DNA from: an uncultured Clostridia bacterium
GTDB lineage: Bacteria > Bacillota > Clostridia > Christensenellales > Aristaeellaceae
Assembly (NCBI GenBank): GCA_934643825.1
Contig: CAKUCW010000007.1
Coordinates: 1 to 64,000 of the forward strand
Direction: 5' to 3'
Length of the DNA: 64,000 nucleotides
The translations under genes were made by a program, and so were the position numbers. Shown here in pieces: positions 16,301-23,495 of this stretch (position 1 is the stretch's first letter; each line of letters opens with the position of its first letter). The notes under the pieces are model-generated. The model saw only the letters and a list, made by a program, of their open reading frames with translations. It had not been told where the DNA came from and made no database searches.

Positions 16301-16342
16301 AAAAAGCGACGGACGCACATCTGAGGATGGCTCTTCCGTCGC
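16301..16342 (-). terminator. Terminator of the cation antiporter gene
   Basis: Minus-strand stem GCGACGGA (16342-16335) with TCCGTCGC (16313-16306), long inner loop, then TTTTT. It lies 41 bp after the antiporter stop. Confidence 0.7.
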
Positions 16343-16382
16343 CGATTTTGTCAGAACTACGAGTAAACTCAATCCGGGTTCT

Positions 16383-17369
16383 TTATACGCCAAAGGATGT
16401 AAACATGATGATCAGATAGACGATATACAATCCGCCAATCAGATAGCCTGTCCAGCGCTTGAACTTACCGCTGATCAGTGCAGGAATCAATGCCGCCGCG
16501 CTGATCACAAAGCACGCCGGAATATCCAGCAGCATTCCCTGACGCTCAACCAGCATCGCTTTTCCCTGAATCAATGCACACAGAGGCATGATCAATGTCA
16601 AATCCATGATGTTTGCGCCAATGATGTTGCCAACCGACAGCGAGGACTGCTTCTTGCGAATCGCCGTAATGGTCGTAACCAATTCGGGCAAAGATGTTCC
16701 GATCGCAATCATCGTCGCGGCGATAATCGAATCCGGAACATTCAGCATCCGCGCCAACGCAGATCCGTTATCAATCAGCAGCTGTGCGCCAAGTACGATG
16801 GCAGCTGCGCCAATCACGAATTTGCCAATGTTGATCACCATGGCTTTAGCATCGATCTTGGCTCGTACATCGCTTTCAGCTTCTGTTCCCTGTTCACGGT
16901 GACCCGCAATCAAATTTTCCGCAAGGAAGATTACAAAAAAGACCAGAATCATCGCGCTCTCGAGAACTGAAAGCTGACCATCACGCGTAAATCCAAACAG
17001 CACGGCAATCGTCACCAGCAGAATCCCCGCTTTAACACCGAACTGTTTGCGAGTCATCGCGCAATTCATGCAAATCAGCGACAAACACATGATCAAGCCT
17101 GTATTCGCCGTGACCGAACCCACCGCATTGCCGACCGCAATATCCGCATTTCCCTCCAGTGCCGCAAAGACGGACACCAGCATCTCCGGCAGCGTCGTCG
17201 CGAAGCTGACAACTGTCGCACCGATGATGAATTTCGGGATGCCGGACGCTTCGGCAATCCACGTTGCTGCATCGACGAATAAATCGCCGCCCTTGATAAT
17301 CAGGATCAGCCCTGCCGCAAACAGCAGAAGGACAGAAATGAGGTTACTTCCAGTAAAATCAATACTCAT
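16383..17369 (-). CDS. Cation/calcium antiporter (CaCA family), manganese-riboswitch controlled
   Basis: 328 aa, about ten membrane helices in two homologous halves. Both alpha-repeats are visible: SFATTLPEMLVS with GNAVGSVTAN (about 55-90) and AIGTSLPELVTT with GNIIGANIMD (about 205-245); the two acidic residues in LPE bind the ion. A hydrophilic loop (about 155-180) separates the halves. The start ATG at 17369 has GAGGAG 8 nt upstream. The mRNA leader is a yybP-ykoY riboswitch ending in a terminator hairpin, so expression should rise with Mn2+, which points to Mn2+ (or Ca2+/Mn2+) efflux. In the first repeat the usual GSN is GSV, a small departure from the family. Confidence 0.88.
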   Translation of the reverse strand: MSIDFTGSNLISVLLLFAAGLILIIKGGDLFVDAATWIAEASGIPKFIIGATVVSFATTLPEMLVSVFAALEGNADIAVGNAVGSVTANTGLIMCLSLICMNCAMTRKQFGVKAGILLVTIAVLFGFTRDGQLSVLESAMILVFFVIFLAENLIAGHREQGTEAESDVRAKIDAKAMVINIGKFVIGAAAIVLGAQLLIDNGSALARMLNVPDSIIAATMIAIGTSLPELVTTITAIRKKQSSLSVGNIIGANIMDLTLIMPLCALIQGKAMLVERQGMLLDIPACFVISAAALIPALISGKFKRWTGYLIGGLYIVYLIIMFTSFGV

Positions 17370-17397
17370 GACGCTTCTCCTCTCGGTCTGACCATAC

Positions 17398-17443
17398 AAA
17401 AAAGACTTTTTGCACGATCAACCCTGTGATTGTGCTAAAAGTC
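17398..17443 (-). terminator. Riboswitch expression-platform terminator
   Basis: Minus-strand stem GACTTTTAGCAC...ATCA pairing with TGAT..GTGCAAAAAGTC, then TTTTTT (17403-17398). The 5' part of the stem overlaps the conserved GAGACTT of the riboswitch aptamer, so ligand binding and termination are mutually exclusive. Confidence 0.85.
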
Positions 17444-17527
17444 TCATTACCTATGCAATAGGCGCATGCCCACCGACAGATTGCCGGGATATGTTGACCA
17501 TGCCTTTTTAACTACTCCCTTTTAACG
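17437..17527 (-). ncRNA. yybP-ykoY (Mn2+-sensing) riboswitch aptamer
   Basis: Read on the minus strand, the leader contains the conserved landmarks in order: AAAAGGGAGTAG, GGCATGGTCAACATA, CCCGGCAATCTGTCGGTGGG and TAGGTAATGAGACTTTTAG. The paired GGGGAGTAG-like start and ATGAGACTTT end are diagnostic of the yybP-ykoY class, which binds Mn2+ and turns on export genes. One base of the usual GGGGAGUA start differs. It sits between a promoter and the antiporter gene. Confidence 0.9.
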
Positions 17528-17533
17528 GTGATA

Positions 17534-17562
17534 AGGATACCATAGGCGTTGGTTTTTGTCAA
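17534..17562 (-). promoter_or_regulatory. Promoter of the riboswitch-antiporter transcript
   Basis: Minus strand TTGACA (17562-17557), 17 bp spacer ending in TGG (extended -10), TATCCT (17539-17534). Predicted transcription start is at the first base of the aptamer. Confidence 0.75.
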
Positions 17563-17592
17563 TCAATCTCCTGACTTTTTTCGGAGATTGAT
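17562..17592. repeat. Perfect 10 bp inverted repeat after the TPR gene
   Basis: ATCAATCTCC (17562-17571) and GGAGATTGAT (17583-17592) with an 11 nt loop, 21 bp after the TPR gene stop. It touches the -35 box of the antiporter promoter. It could be a terminator lacking a clear U-tract, or a regulator site. Confidence 0.5.
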
Positions 17593-17613
17593 GGGCGAAT
17601 TCTCTCCCGATGC

Positions 17614-18312
17614 TCATGCTTTCACGCCAAGCTGCGCAAGCTTTTCATCGATCTTCTCCGGCGTAGCATAGTTGAGCGGCGAGAAAAATCCCTTCTGCGC
17701 AGTCTGCAAACGCTCAATCGCCTGTTCCGTATCTCCCTTTTCGATATCATACAGGGACAGGAAATAATTGGTATCGATGGCATCCGGCTTGAGTTCGATC
17801 GCACGGTCGAAGTACGGCTTCGCCTTTTCTTTGTCCCCGACAAGTCGATAATAGGTCTGTCCCATATTGTCCAGATAAACCGGATCAGCATCATCGTATT
17901 CCAATGCAGCCTGATTGAATGCCAGTGCAGCCTCCGCATCACCTTGTTCAATTTTCAGATAGCCGATGATGCTGTACATCGTGCCATTCTTGAGATGCTT
18001 GAACTCGTCTTCAAGAATCTCCATCGCATGATCGAGATGTCCCTTTTGCCAAAGGATAATCGCATAATTTACATGCAGATCCACTTTCTCATTCGCAGTC
18101 AATCCCGGGAGTTTTTCAAGCTTCTTCAAAACCTCCAGCGCACGGTCAAAATGCCTCGTGCGAATGAGCAGAATACTGTATCCACGTAGAAGCCGAGGTT
18201 TATCCATTCCTTTTTCATAAGCCTCGTCATAAAGCTGCATGGCTTTTTCGTATTCACTCTTTCCGTGCGCCGCAAGCGCTTTGTTTCCGATCATATTTCC
18301 CATAAAACTCAT
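17614..18312 (-). CDS. Tetratricopeptide-repeat protein
   Basis: 232 aa, soluble, built almost wholly of TPR-type helix pairs: for example YEKAMQLYDEAYEKG, FDRALEVLKKLEKLPG, AEAALAFNQAALEYDDADP, and DKEKAKPYFDRAIELKPDA. The last repeat (DTEQAIERLQTAQKGF) is followed by a short tail. TPR arrays bind partner proteins. The start overlaps the mrfB stop by ATGA, so it is translated together with the exonuclease. MrfB also carries TPR-like repeats at its C-terminus, so a scaffold role for the MrfAB pair is plausible but unproven. Confidence 0.85.
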   Translation of the reverse strand: MSFMGNMIGNKALAAHGKSEYEKAMQLYDEAYEKGMDKPRLLRGYSILLIRTRHFDRALEVLKKLEKLPGLTANEKVDLHVNYAIILWQKGHLDHAMEILEDEFKHLKNGTMYSIIGYLKIEQGDAEAALAFNQAALEYDDADPVYLDNMGQTYYRLVGDKEKAKPYFDRAIELKPDAIDTNYFLSLYDIEKGDTEQAIERLQTAQKGFFSPLNYATPEKIDEKLAQLGVKA

Positions 18313-19478
18313 AGCGGTATTCCTCCCTGTTTTCTTCTGATTTTATTTTGAAGTCTTTCAATGCGCCGAATGATCTGTGCGGTATCCTCGTGTTCCGTTC
18401 CCAGCGGCGCTGTATTCAGCGCATAATTCAGTGCGCCCCTTGCATACATCAACGCCTTTGGGGCATCCTTTTCAACATGTTCGTAGTATTTGGCAAGCTC
18501 GATATAAGGGAAGACGCCTGCTTCCCCTTGAACAATCATCGTCTCCCATGCGTCGGCTGCTTCGCTCCATTCTCTGCTCTGCTTATAGCTTGAAGCCAAG
18601 TACATGTGCGCCTGCGGTGCAAGTGTACTGTGTCCCAGAATTTTAAAGCATGTCCGGGCTTTCTGTGTCCGACCTGTGCGCATCAGCGTTCGTCCGACCC
18701 CCAGCATATCTTCATAACAGGATATGCTCTCCGGTTTTCTATATGCCTGACAGATTGCAGCGGTCAATTCCGCAAGACTTCTGACATCCTCAAAATTATG
18801 GCGAAGCACATCCTCCAGCAGCGCAAATTCTCCTGTTTTCAAATACTCAAAATACCTCGCAGGAACCTGCGCACCGGGCAAATCATCCTCACGTTTCTTC
18901 CCAAGCACCGCACTTTCGAGCGCCGTCAAGTTACACCGTCCCAAGCGAAGCTTATAAACGCGCCGAGCCGCATGCAGAAGATCCAAATGCGGATACTCCG
19001 TTACAGGCAAACGAATTCGGTTCATCACCATTCTCGACTCCAGCAGCGGCAAATCAAAGCTCTTTCCGTTGAATGTGACGATCGTATCCGCCTTTTCAAA
19101 CAGCCTCGCGATATCCTTCAGCATCGCCGCTTCCTGCGCATAATTGCGCATCACATATTGGCGAATGACCATACCGCGTGCATCAAACCAACCTACGCCG
19201 ATTTCAAACGCAACGGTTCCCGCACCACCGTTTAGCCCTGTCGTTTCCGTATCCAGAAACAGCAGACGATCCATTGTCCAGCTGTTCCCCTCAAAGTACG
19301 GATCGCACGCCCGAACATCATCAAGCGTTACGCTTCGGATATCGCCCAACTCATTCAGCGGCACAATATCCTCTCTGCAAAAAAACGTGTTCAGCGGTTC
19401 TTCTCTGTTTAGGGGCTGCGGCTTAGGCTCGGATTGTGTCTTGGCAATATCCATCAGGCGCTGACGCAGATTTCTCAT
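18309..19478 (-). CDS. mrfB: MrfB/YprB-like DEDDh exonuclease with TPR tail
   Basis: 389 aa. The RNase H-like exonuclease core shows motif I FLDTETTGLNGG (about 73-84), motif II TFNGKSFDLPLLESR (about 134-148) and motif III RHNFEDVRSLA (about 224-234). Residues about 255-389 are TPR-like helices. In Bacillus subtilis, MrfB works with helicase MrfA in repair of mitomycin-type DNA damage. The gene order and 4 bp ATGA overlap with mrfA are the same arrangement, which supports the name. It acts in the cytosol on DNA ends with divalent metal. Confidence 0.87.
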   Translation of the reverse strand: MRNLRQRLMDIAKTQSEPKPQPLNREEPLNTFFCREDIVPLNELGDIRSVTLDDVRACDPYFEGNSWTMDRLLFLDTETTGLNGGAGTVAFEIGVGWFDARGMVIRQYVMRNYAQEAAMLKDIARLFEKADTIVTFNGKSFDLPLLESRMVMNRIRLPVTEYPHLDLLHAARRVYKLRLGRCNLTALESAVLGKKREDDLPGAQVPARYFEYLKTGEFALLEDVLRHNFEDVRSLAELTAAICQAYRKPESISCYEDMLGVGRTLMRTGRTQKARTCFKILGHSTLAPQAHMYLASSYKQSREWSEAADAWETMIVQGEAGVFPYIELAKYYEHVEKDAPKALMYARGALNYALNTAPLGTEHEDTAQIIRRIERLQNKIRRKQGGIPL

Positions 19479-21745
19479 AGTGTCCTCAGCCTTTCCGTCA
19501 AGAGCAGCGCCGTCTTTTTACCTCGTTCCCCTACTTCCGTCGCCGGACCTGTACACGACGGGCAGCCTGTTTCGCAGGGACATCCGGCAATCAATTCATG
19601 CACATCATTAAAGATCAGCGAACGCATGCCGTAAACCCGTTCGCTCAGCCCAATGCCACCCGCATAATTATCAAAAACCAACAGCGTCGGCAACTTGGTG
19701 AAGGGATCGCGCACACGATATTGTACGCAGATATCGCTCGGTGAACACATCAAATAAATAGGGATAATCTGGCGCAGCGCGTTTGCAATTCCAAGCATGC
19801 CGCCCTGAAGGTCATCCATCGACAATCCGGAAGTTATTCGCTCATCCAGCGCCCACCAACAGGCATTCGTCGGCATTTCCAGTTCCGGAAGATCGACCGG
19901 ACCAAATCCCAAAGTTTCCTGCGTATCCAGCTTGAACTTTTTGAACATGGTCACAAGCCATGTGACCAACACTTCGCCATAGGCAAGCGTTCCGTCGCCA
20001 AACGGCTGATCTTTCAGTACGTCCAGTACCTTGACGCTCGTGTTCAAATCCGCATCCGTATAATAATCTACGTTTACGCTTCGGACATACGCCTTCTTTT
20101 CCGTAAAATCCAGTTTTTCAACCTGATATTGCTGCCCTTCATGCATATAAATCGCATGCTCATGAAGAAGCATCGGAACGGTGTAACGATCCATTTCTCC
20201 GATGACAACGCGGTGTTCGGGATGTGTGATATCAATAATCAGGAAATTCTCGCTCGTAACCGAACGCAGCGAAAGATCCGCTGCCGGAAATTCTTCCGCC
20301 ATCCAATAATACCGTCCACCCGTCAGATTCAAAATATGCTCTTCACACAGATAGTCAAGCAATTCCTTCGTAGAAACGCCCTTTGCGTAGCTCTCGCCTT
20401 CCTCAAACGGAAGCTCATAAGCGGCGCATTTGACGTGACCGAGCAATACATATAGGTTATCGGGATGAATCAATGCGTTTTCCGGCGAGCGCTTAAAGAA
20501 ATACTCCGGATGCGCCACAATGTACTGGTCGAGCGCCGATGAAGACGCCACCATGATCGTCAGAGCCGTATTCTTCCGCCTTCCGGCGCGTCCCGCCTCC
20601 TGCCATGTGCTGGCAATCGAACCGGGATATCCGCATAATACACAGGCATCCAACTGACCGATATCAATGCCCAATTCCAGCGCATTCGTCGATACGACGG
20701 CTCGAATCTCGCCCTTTCTCAAGCCTCGCTCGATCTCTCGGCGAAGCGTCGGCAAATAGCCGCCGCGATATCCGCGCACCCGTCCGGCATTTCCAAACGG
20801 ATCCTTGACTCGTTCCTTTAAATGTCTCGTCAATACCTCAACGGTCAGACGGGATTTTCCGAATACGATCGTCGAAATGTCGTTATCGACCAGCATGGAC
20901 GAAATACGCAATGTCTCCTGCAATACGGATTTGCGAATTCCAAGCTGCCTGTTGATGACCGGCGGATTGTAAAAAACGATATGCTTCTCTCCGCTCGCCG
21001 CTCCGCTTTGATCCACCAGCTCAACCGGACGCCCAATCAGGGTTTCCGCCAGCTCGCCGGGGTTGGCAATCGTCGCTGAACAACAGATGAATTGCGGATT
21101 CGATCCATAGAATGCGCACAAACGCGTCAGCCTGCGAATGACATTTGCCAGATTGGAACCAAACACCCCGCGATAGGCATGAATTTCATCAATGACGACA
21201 TACTTGAGGTTTTCAAACAGCTTAACCCACTTTGTATGATGCGGCAGTATACCGGAGTGCAGCATATCCGGATTGGTCACGACGATATGCCCTGCCTGCC
21301 TGACTTGCCTGCGTGCCGCAGCGGGCGTATCTCCGTCATACGTATACGTTTTGACATCCACGCCCAACGCTTCAATCAGCTCATACAATTCCGACACCTG
21401 ATCTGCCGACAGCGCCTTGGTCGGAAACAGATACAGTGCCCGGGCATCATTGTTTTTTAATATTTCATTGAGAACCGGCAGGTTGTAACACATTGTTTTG
21501 CCCGATGCCGTCGGCGTAACAACACAGATATCTTTTCTTTCCTCCGCCAGTTCAAAAGCCCGCCTCTGATGGCTGTAAAGCTGATAAATACCCCGGGCAG
21601 CAAGCACCGGGGACAGCCTTGGGTCAAGCGTGTCCGGAAAAGGCGCATACTGTGCTTCTTTCGCCGGAATCGTTTCCCAATGCGTTACATTCTCCATGAA
21701 GGAAGGCGTTGCCTTTAATCTTCCAATCAGCTGCTCAAGATTCAT
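19475..21745 (-). CDS. mrfA: MrfA/YprA-like superfamily 2 helicase with C-terminal zinc cluster
   Basis: 756 aa. Helicase motifs: Q-motif region LYSHQRRAF, Walker A TPTASGKTMCYN (about 75-86), motif II VIDEIHAYRG (about 183), motif III CSATIANP, and motif VI region QEAGRAGRR. The C-terminal part is a DUF1998-type module with four close cysteines (CPCETGCPSC near 732-741) for zinc binding. It partners the exonuclease MrfB in DNA repair. The start is the ATG at 21745, after GGGAGG; a longer frame upstream only reads into the neighbouring membrane protein gene, whose stop it overlaps by 11 bp. Confidence 0.92.
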   Translation of the reverse strand: MNLEQLIGRLKATPSFMENVTHWETIPAKEAQYAPFPDTLDPRLSPVLAARGIYQLYSHQRRAFELAEERKDICVVTPTASGKTMCYNLPVLNEILKNNDARALYLFPTKALSADQVSELYELIEALGVDVKTYTYDGDTPAAARRQVRQAGHIVVTNPDMLHSGILPHHTKWVKLFENLKYVVIDEIHAYRGVFGSNLANVIRRLTRLCAFYGSNPQFICCSATIANPGELAETLIGRPVELVDQSGAASGEKHIVFYNPPVINRQLGIRKSVLQETLRISSMLVDNDISTIVFGKSRLTVEVLTRHLKERVKDPFGNAGRVRGYRGGYLPTLRREIERGLRKGEIRAVVSTNALELGIDIGQLDACVLCGYPGSIASTWQEAGRAGRRKNTALTIMVASSSALDQYIVAHPEYFFKRSPENALIHPDNLYVLLGHVKCAAYELPFEEGESYAKGVSTKELLDYLCEEHILNLTGGRYYWMAEEFPAADLSLRSVTSENFLIIDITHPEHRVVIGEMDRYTVPMLLHEHAIYMHEGQQYQVEKLDFTEKKAYVRSVNVDYYTDADLNTSVKVLDVLKDQPFGDGTLAYGEVLVTWLVTMFKKFKLDTQETLGFGPVDLPELEMPTNACWWALDERITSGLSMDDLQGGMLGIANALRQIIPIYLMCSPSDICVQYRVRDPFTKLPTLLVFDNYAGGIGLSERVYGMRSLIFNDVHELIAGCPCETGCPSCTGPATEVGERGKKTALLLTERLRTL

Positions 21746-23300
21746 GGTGAACTCCTCCCTTTTTTGCCAAATAGCGAATTCTGGAAATGCCGAATCCACA
21801 CATCGAAAAATATGTCATGATGAGAATCGGCTGCGCAACATTGAACATCATCACCGCAATATAGCCGATCAACGCGGCAAAAACGCCATGAAGCAGCGCA
21901 TCGTTTTTCATGCTTCTCAAAACCGCTGTCACCATGCTGACATAAAACGCAACAAATGTCAGAACACCGCATATTCCGCATGTCAGTAGCATCTGAAGCG
22001 GTTGACAATGGCAATCGTTAAAAATGCCACCCGCGACCTCTATGGCGTTTTGATTATCAAAGTACGGCGTAAGGGTGGTCTGCGTCGTTCCAAGACCGCA
22101 TCCAAACAGCTTTTCTTTCCACGAAAAATCTCCAAACGCGCTGATCGAACGCTTATAGACAAAACCGCGAGCGCTTCCCCACAGGTCATCGAAGCGAAGG
22201 AACGACGTCATGCCGCCCAGATCCGCTGTCGTGTCCACAAGGGTAAACCATGCAATCACGGCAATCAAAACGGCTGCTGCAAGAAGAACCCCTATGAATG
22301 CCGCTTTCATCAAAGTCCTTCTGCCCGGTGCGCGGCATCCCTTTTTGTAAAGCAGCATAAACAGCATCGCAAGAATCAGAAAAAACGCCGTGAGAATCCA
22401 AGCCGCCTGCGTTTCGCAAAGCACAAGCGGCAAACCCGAAAATTGCGGTTTATAAACGCTGATCGCTGCGATTTTTCGAGCCACGGGAAGAACCGCAAAG
22501 CATACGCTCCAAAGCAGCGCTGCACGCGCCATCTGCACATAGTCGTTTCCGGACTGCGACATAATCGCCAGACAAACCAAATTCATGCCCAGCAGCGCAC
22601 TGTCCGTTCTGGAAACCGCCATGCCCAGCGCAAGGATGACGGAACAGATTGCGGCAGCCCTGCGCGTAATCGCTTTTTTGCCAAACACACAGATCCCTGA
22701 AGCCAACCCAAACATCATCACCAGATAGGTACCGAAAAAGTCAAAATGTCCGATTGTAGACAGAAAAGTCTCTTCCTGTCCCGCTTTGATTTCTTCATAA
22801 AACCCAAGCGGGTCAACACCCGCGCCATTCAGAATCCCCAAGAGCGCACAAGCCCCTGCGCTGATCAGAATCAGCACGGACAACACATTGCCCTTCAGCT
22901 TTCCAGCGCCGATCACATAATACGCACCGCCGCAGCAAAGCATCAGCCACAGCCCCAGACTTCTCCCCCGTGTGCCTTCCAGAACACTTTCCGTAAAACC
23001 CGCATACGCGCAGGATACGACACAGGCAAGCAAAAACAGAGCCATGGCTCCATCAGGCGCATACGGTGCCGGGCAGCATGCTTCCCGCCTGAGCCGCCGA
23101 ATTGTCATCACACCCAGCATTCCGACACAGAAAAACGGCATGACCGCCCGAACCAGCTCAACTTTGCAGCGGTTGATATTAAAAAAAGCATCTTCAAAAT
23201 AGAGCGGTATCACGCAGAGCATAAAGATTGTACAAAGCGCCGCTATCCATGCCGGCACATGCAAAAGAAACCAATCCCTTGCCTCTCTTAGTCTTTCCAT
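21735..23300 (-). CDS. O-antigen ligase/polymerase-like membrane protein
   Basis: 521 aa with about 12-13 membrane helices and one large polar loop (about 355-420) containing RGFVYKRSISAFGDFSWKEK and GCGLGTTQ, the arrangement seen in Wzy/WaaL-type proteins that act on lipid-linked glycans. In a Gram-positive cell the substrate would be a wall or capsular glycan. The ATG at 23300 has GGAAGGAG 13 nt upstream, rather far; an in-frame GTG at 23333 has no ribosome site. It is first in a transcript with mrfA, mrfB and the TPR gene; no functional link to DNA repair is obvious. Confidence 0.75.
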   Translation of the reverse strand: MERLREARDWFLLHVPAWIAALCTIFMLCVIPLYFEDAFFNINRCKVELVRAVMPFFCVGMLGVMTIRRLRREACCPAPYAPDGAMALFLLACVVSCAYAGFTESVLEGTRGRSLGLWLMLCCGGAYYVIGAGKLKGNVLSVLILISAGACALLGILNGAGVDPLGFYEEIKAGQEETFLSTIGHFDFFGTYLVMMFGLASGICVFGKKAITRRAAAICSVILALGMAVSRTDSALLGMNLVCLAIMSQSGNDYVQMARAALLWSVCFAVLPVARKIAAISVYKPQFSGLPLVLCETQAAWILTAFFLILAMLFMLLYKKGCRAPGRRTLMKAAFIGVLLAAAVLIAVIAWFTLVDTTADLGGMTSFLRFDDLWGSARGFVYKRSISAFGDFSWKEKLFGCGLGTTQTTLTPYFDNQNAIEVAGGIFNDCHCQPLQMLLTCGICGVLTFVAFYVSMVTAVLRSMKNDALLHGVFAALIGYIAVMMFNVAQPILIMTYFSMCGFGISRIRYLAKKGGVHHES

Positions 23301-23346
23301 TTGCGTTTGCGTACTCCTTCCATGCCTGCCCACTTCTGTTTTTCTT

Positions 23347-23375
23347 ATTGTAAAACATATTGATGTTCAAAGCAA
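23347..23375 (-). promoter_or_regulatory. Promoter of the ligase-mrfAB operon
   Basis: Minus strand TTGCTT (23375-23370), 17 bp spacer, TACAAT (23352-23347), about 47 bp before the ATG at 23300. Confidence 0.65.
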
Positions 23376-23439
23376 GAACAAAAAGCAGGCGGCTTCTATT
23401 TACCCTTTCGAACGAGCGAAGTCCGCATCCTTCCTGATA

Positions 23440-23487
23440 ACGAAAAGCAGGAACTCCTTCGCTTTTTTACAAAAGAGTCCCTGCTTT
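23440..23487 (-). terminator. Terminator of the ctsR-clpC operon
   Basis: Minus-strand stem AAAGCAGGGACTC (23487-23475) with GAGTTCCTGCTTT (23456-23444, one mismatch), then TTCGTT. It starts 9 bp after the clpC stop. Confidence 0.7.
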
Positions 23488-23495
23488 CAACATGA

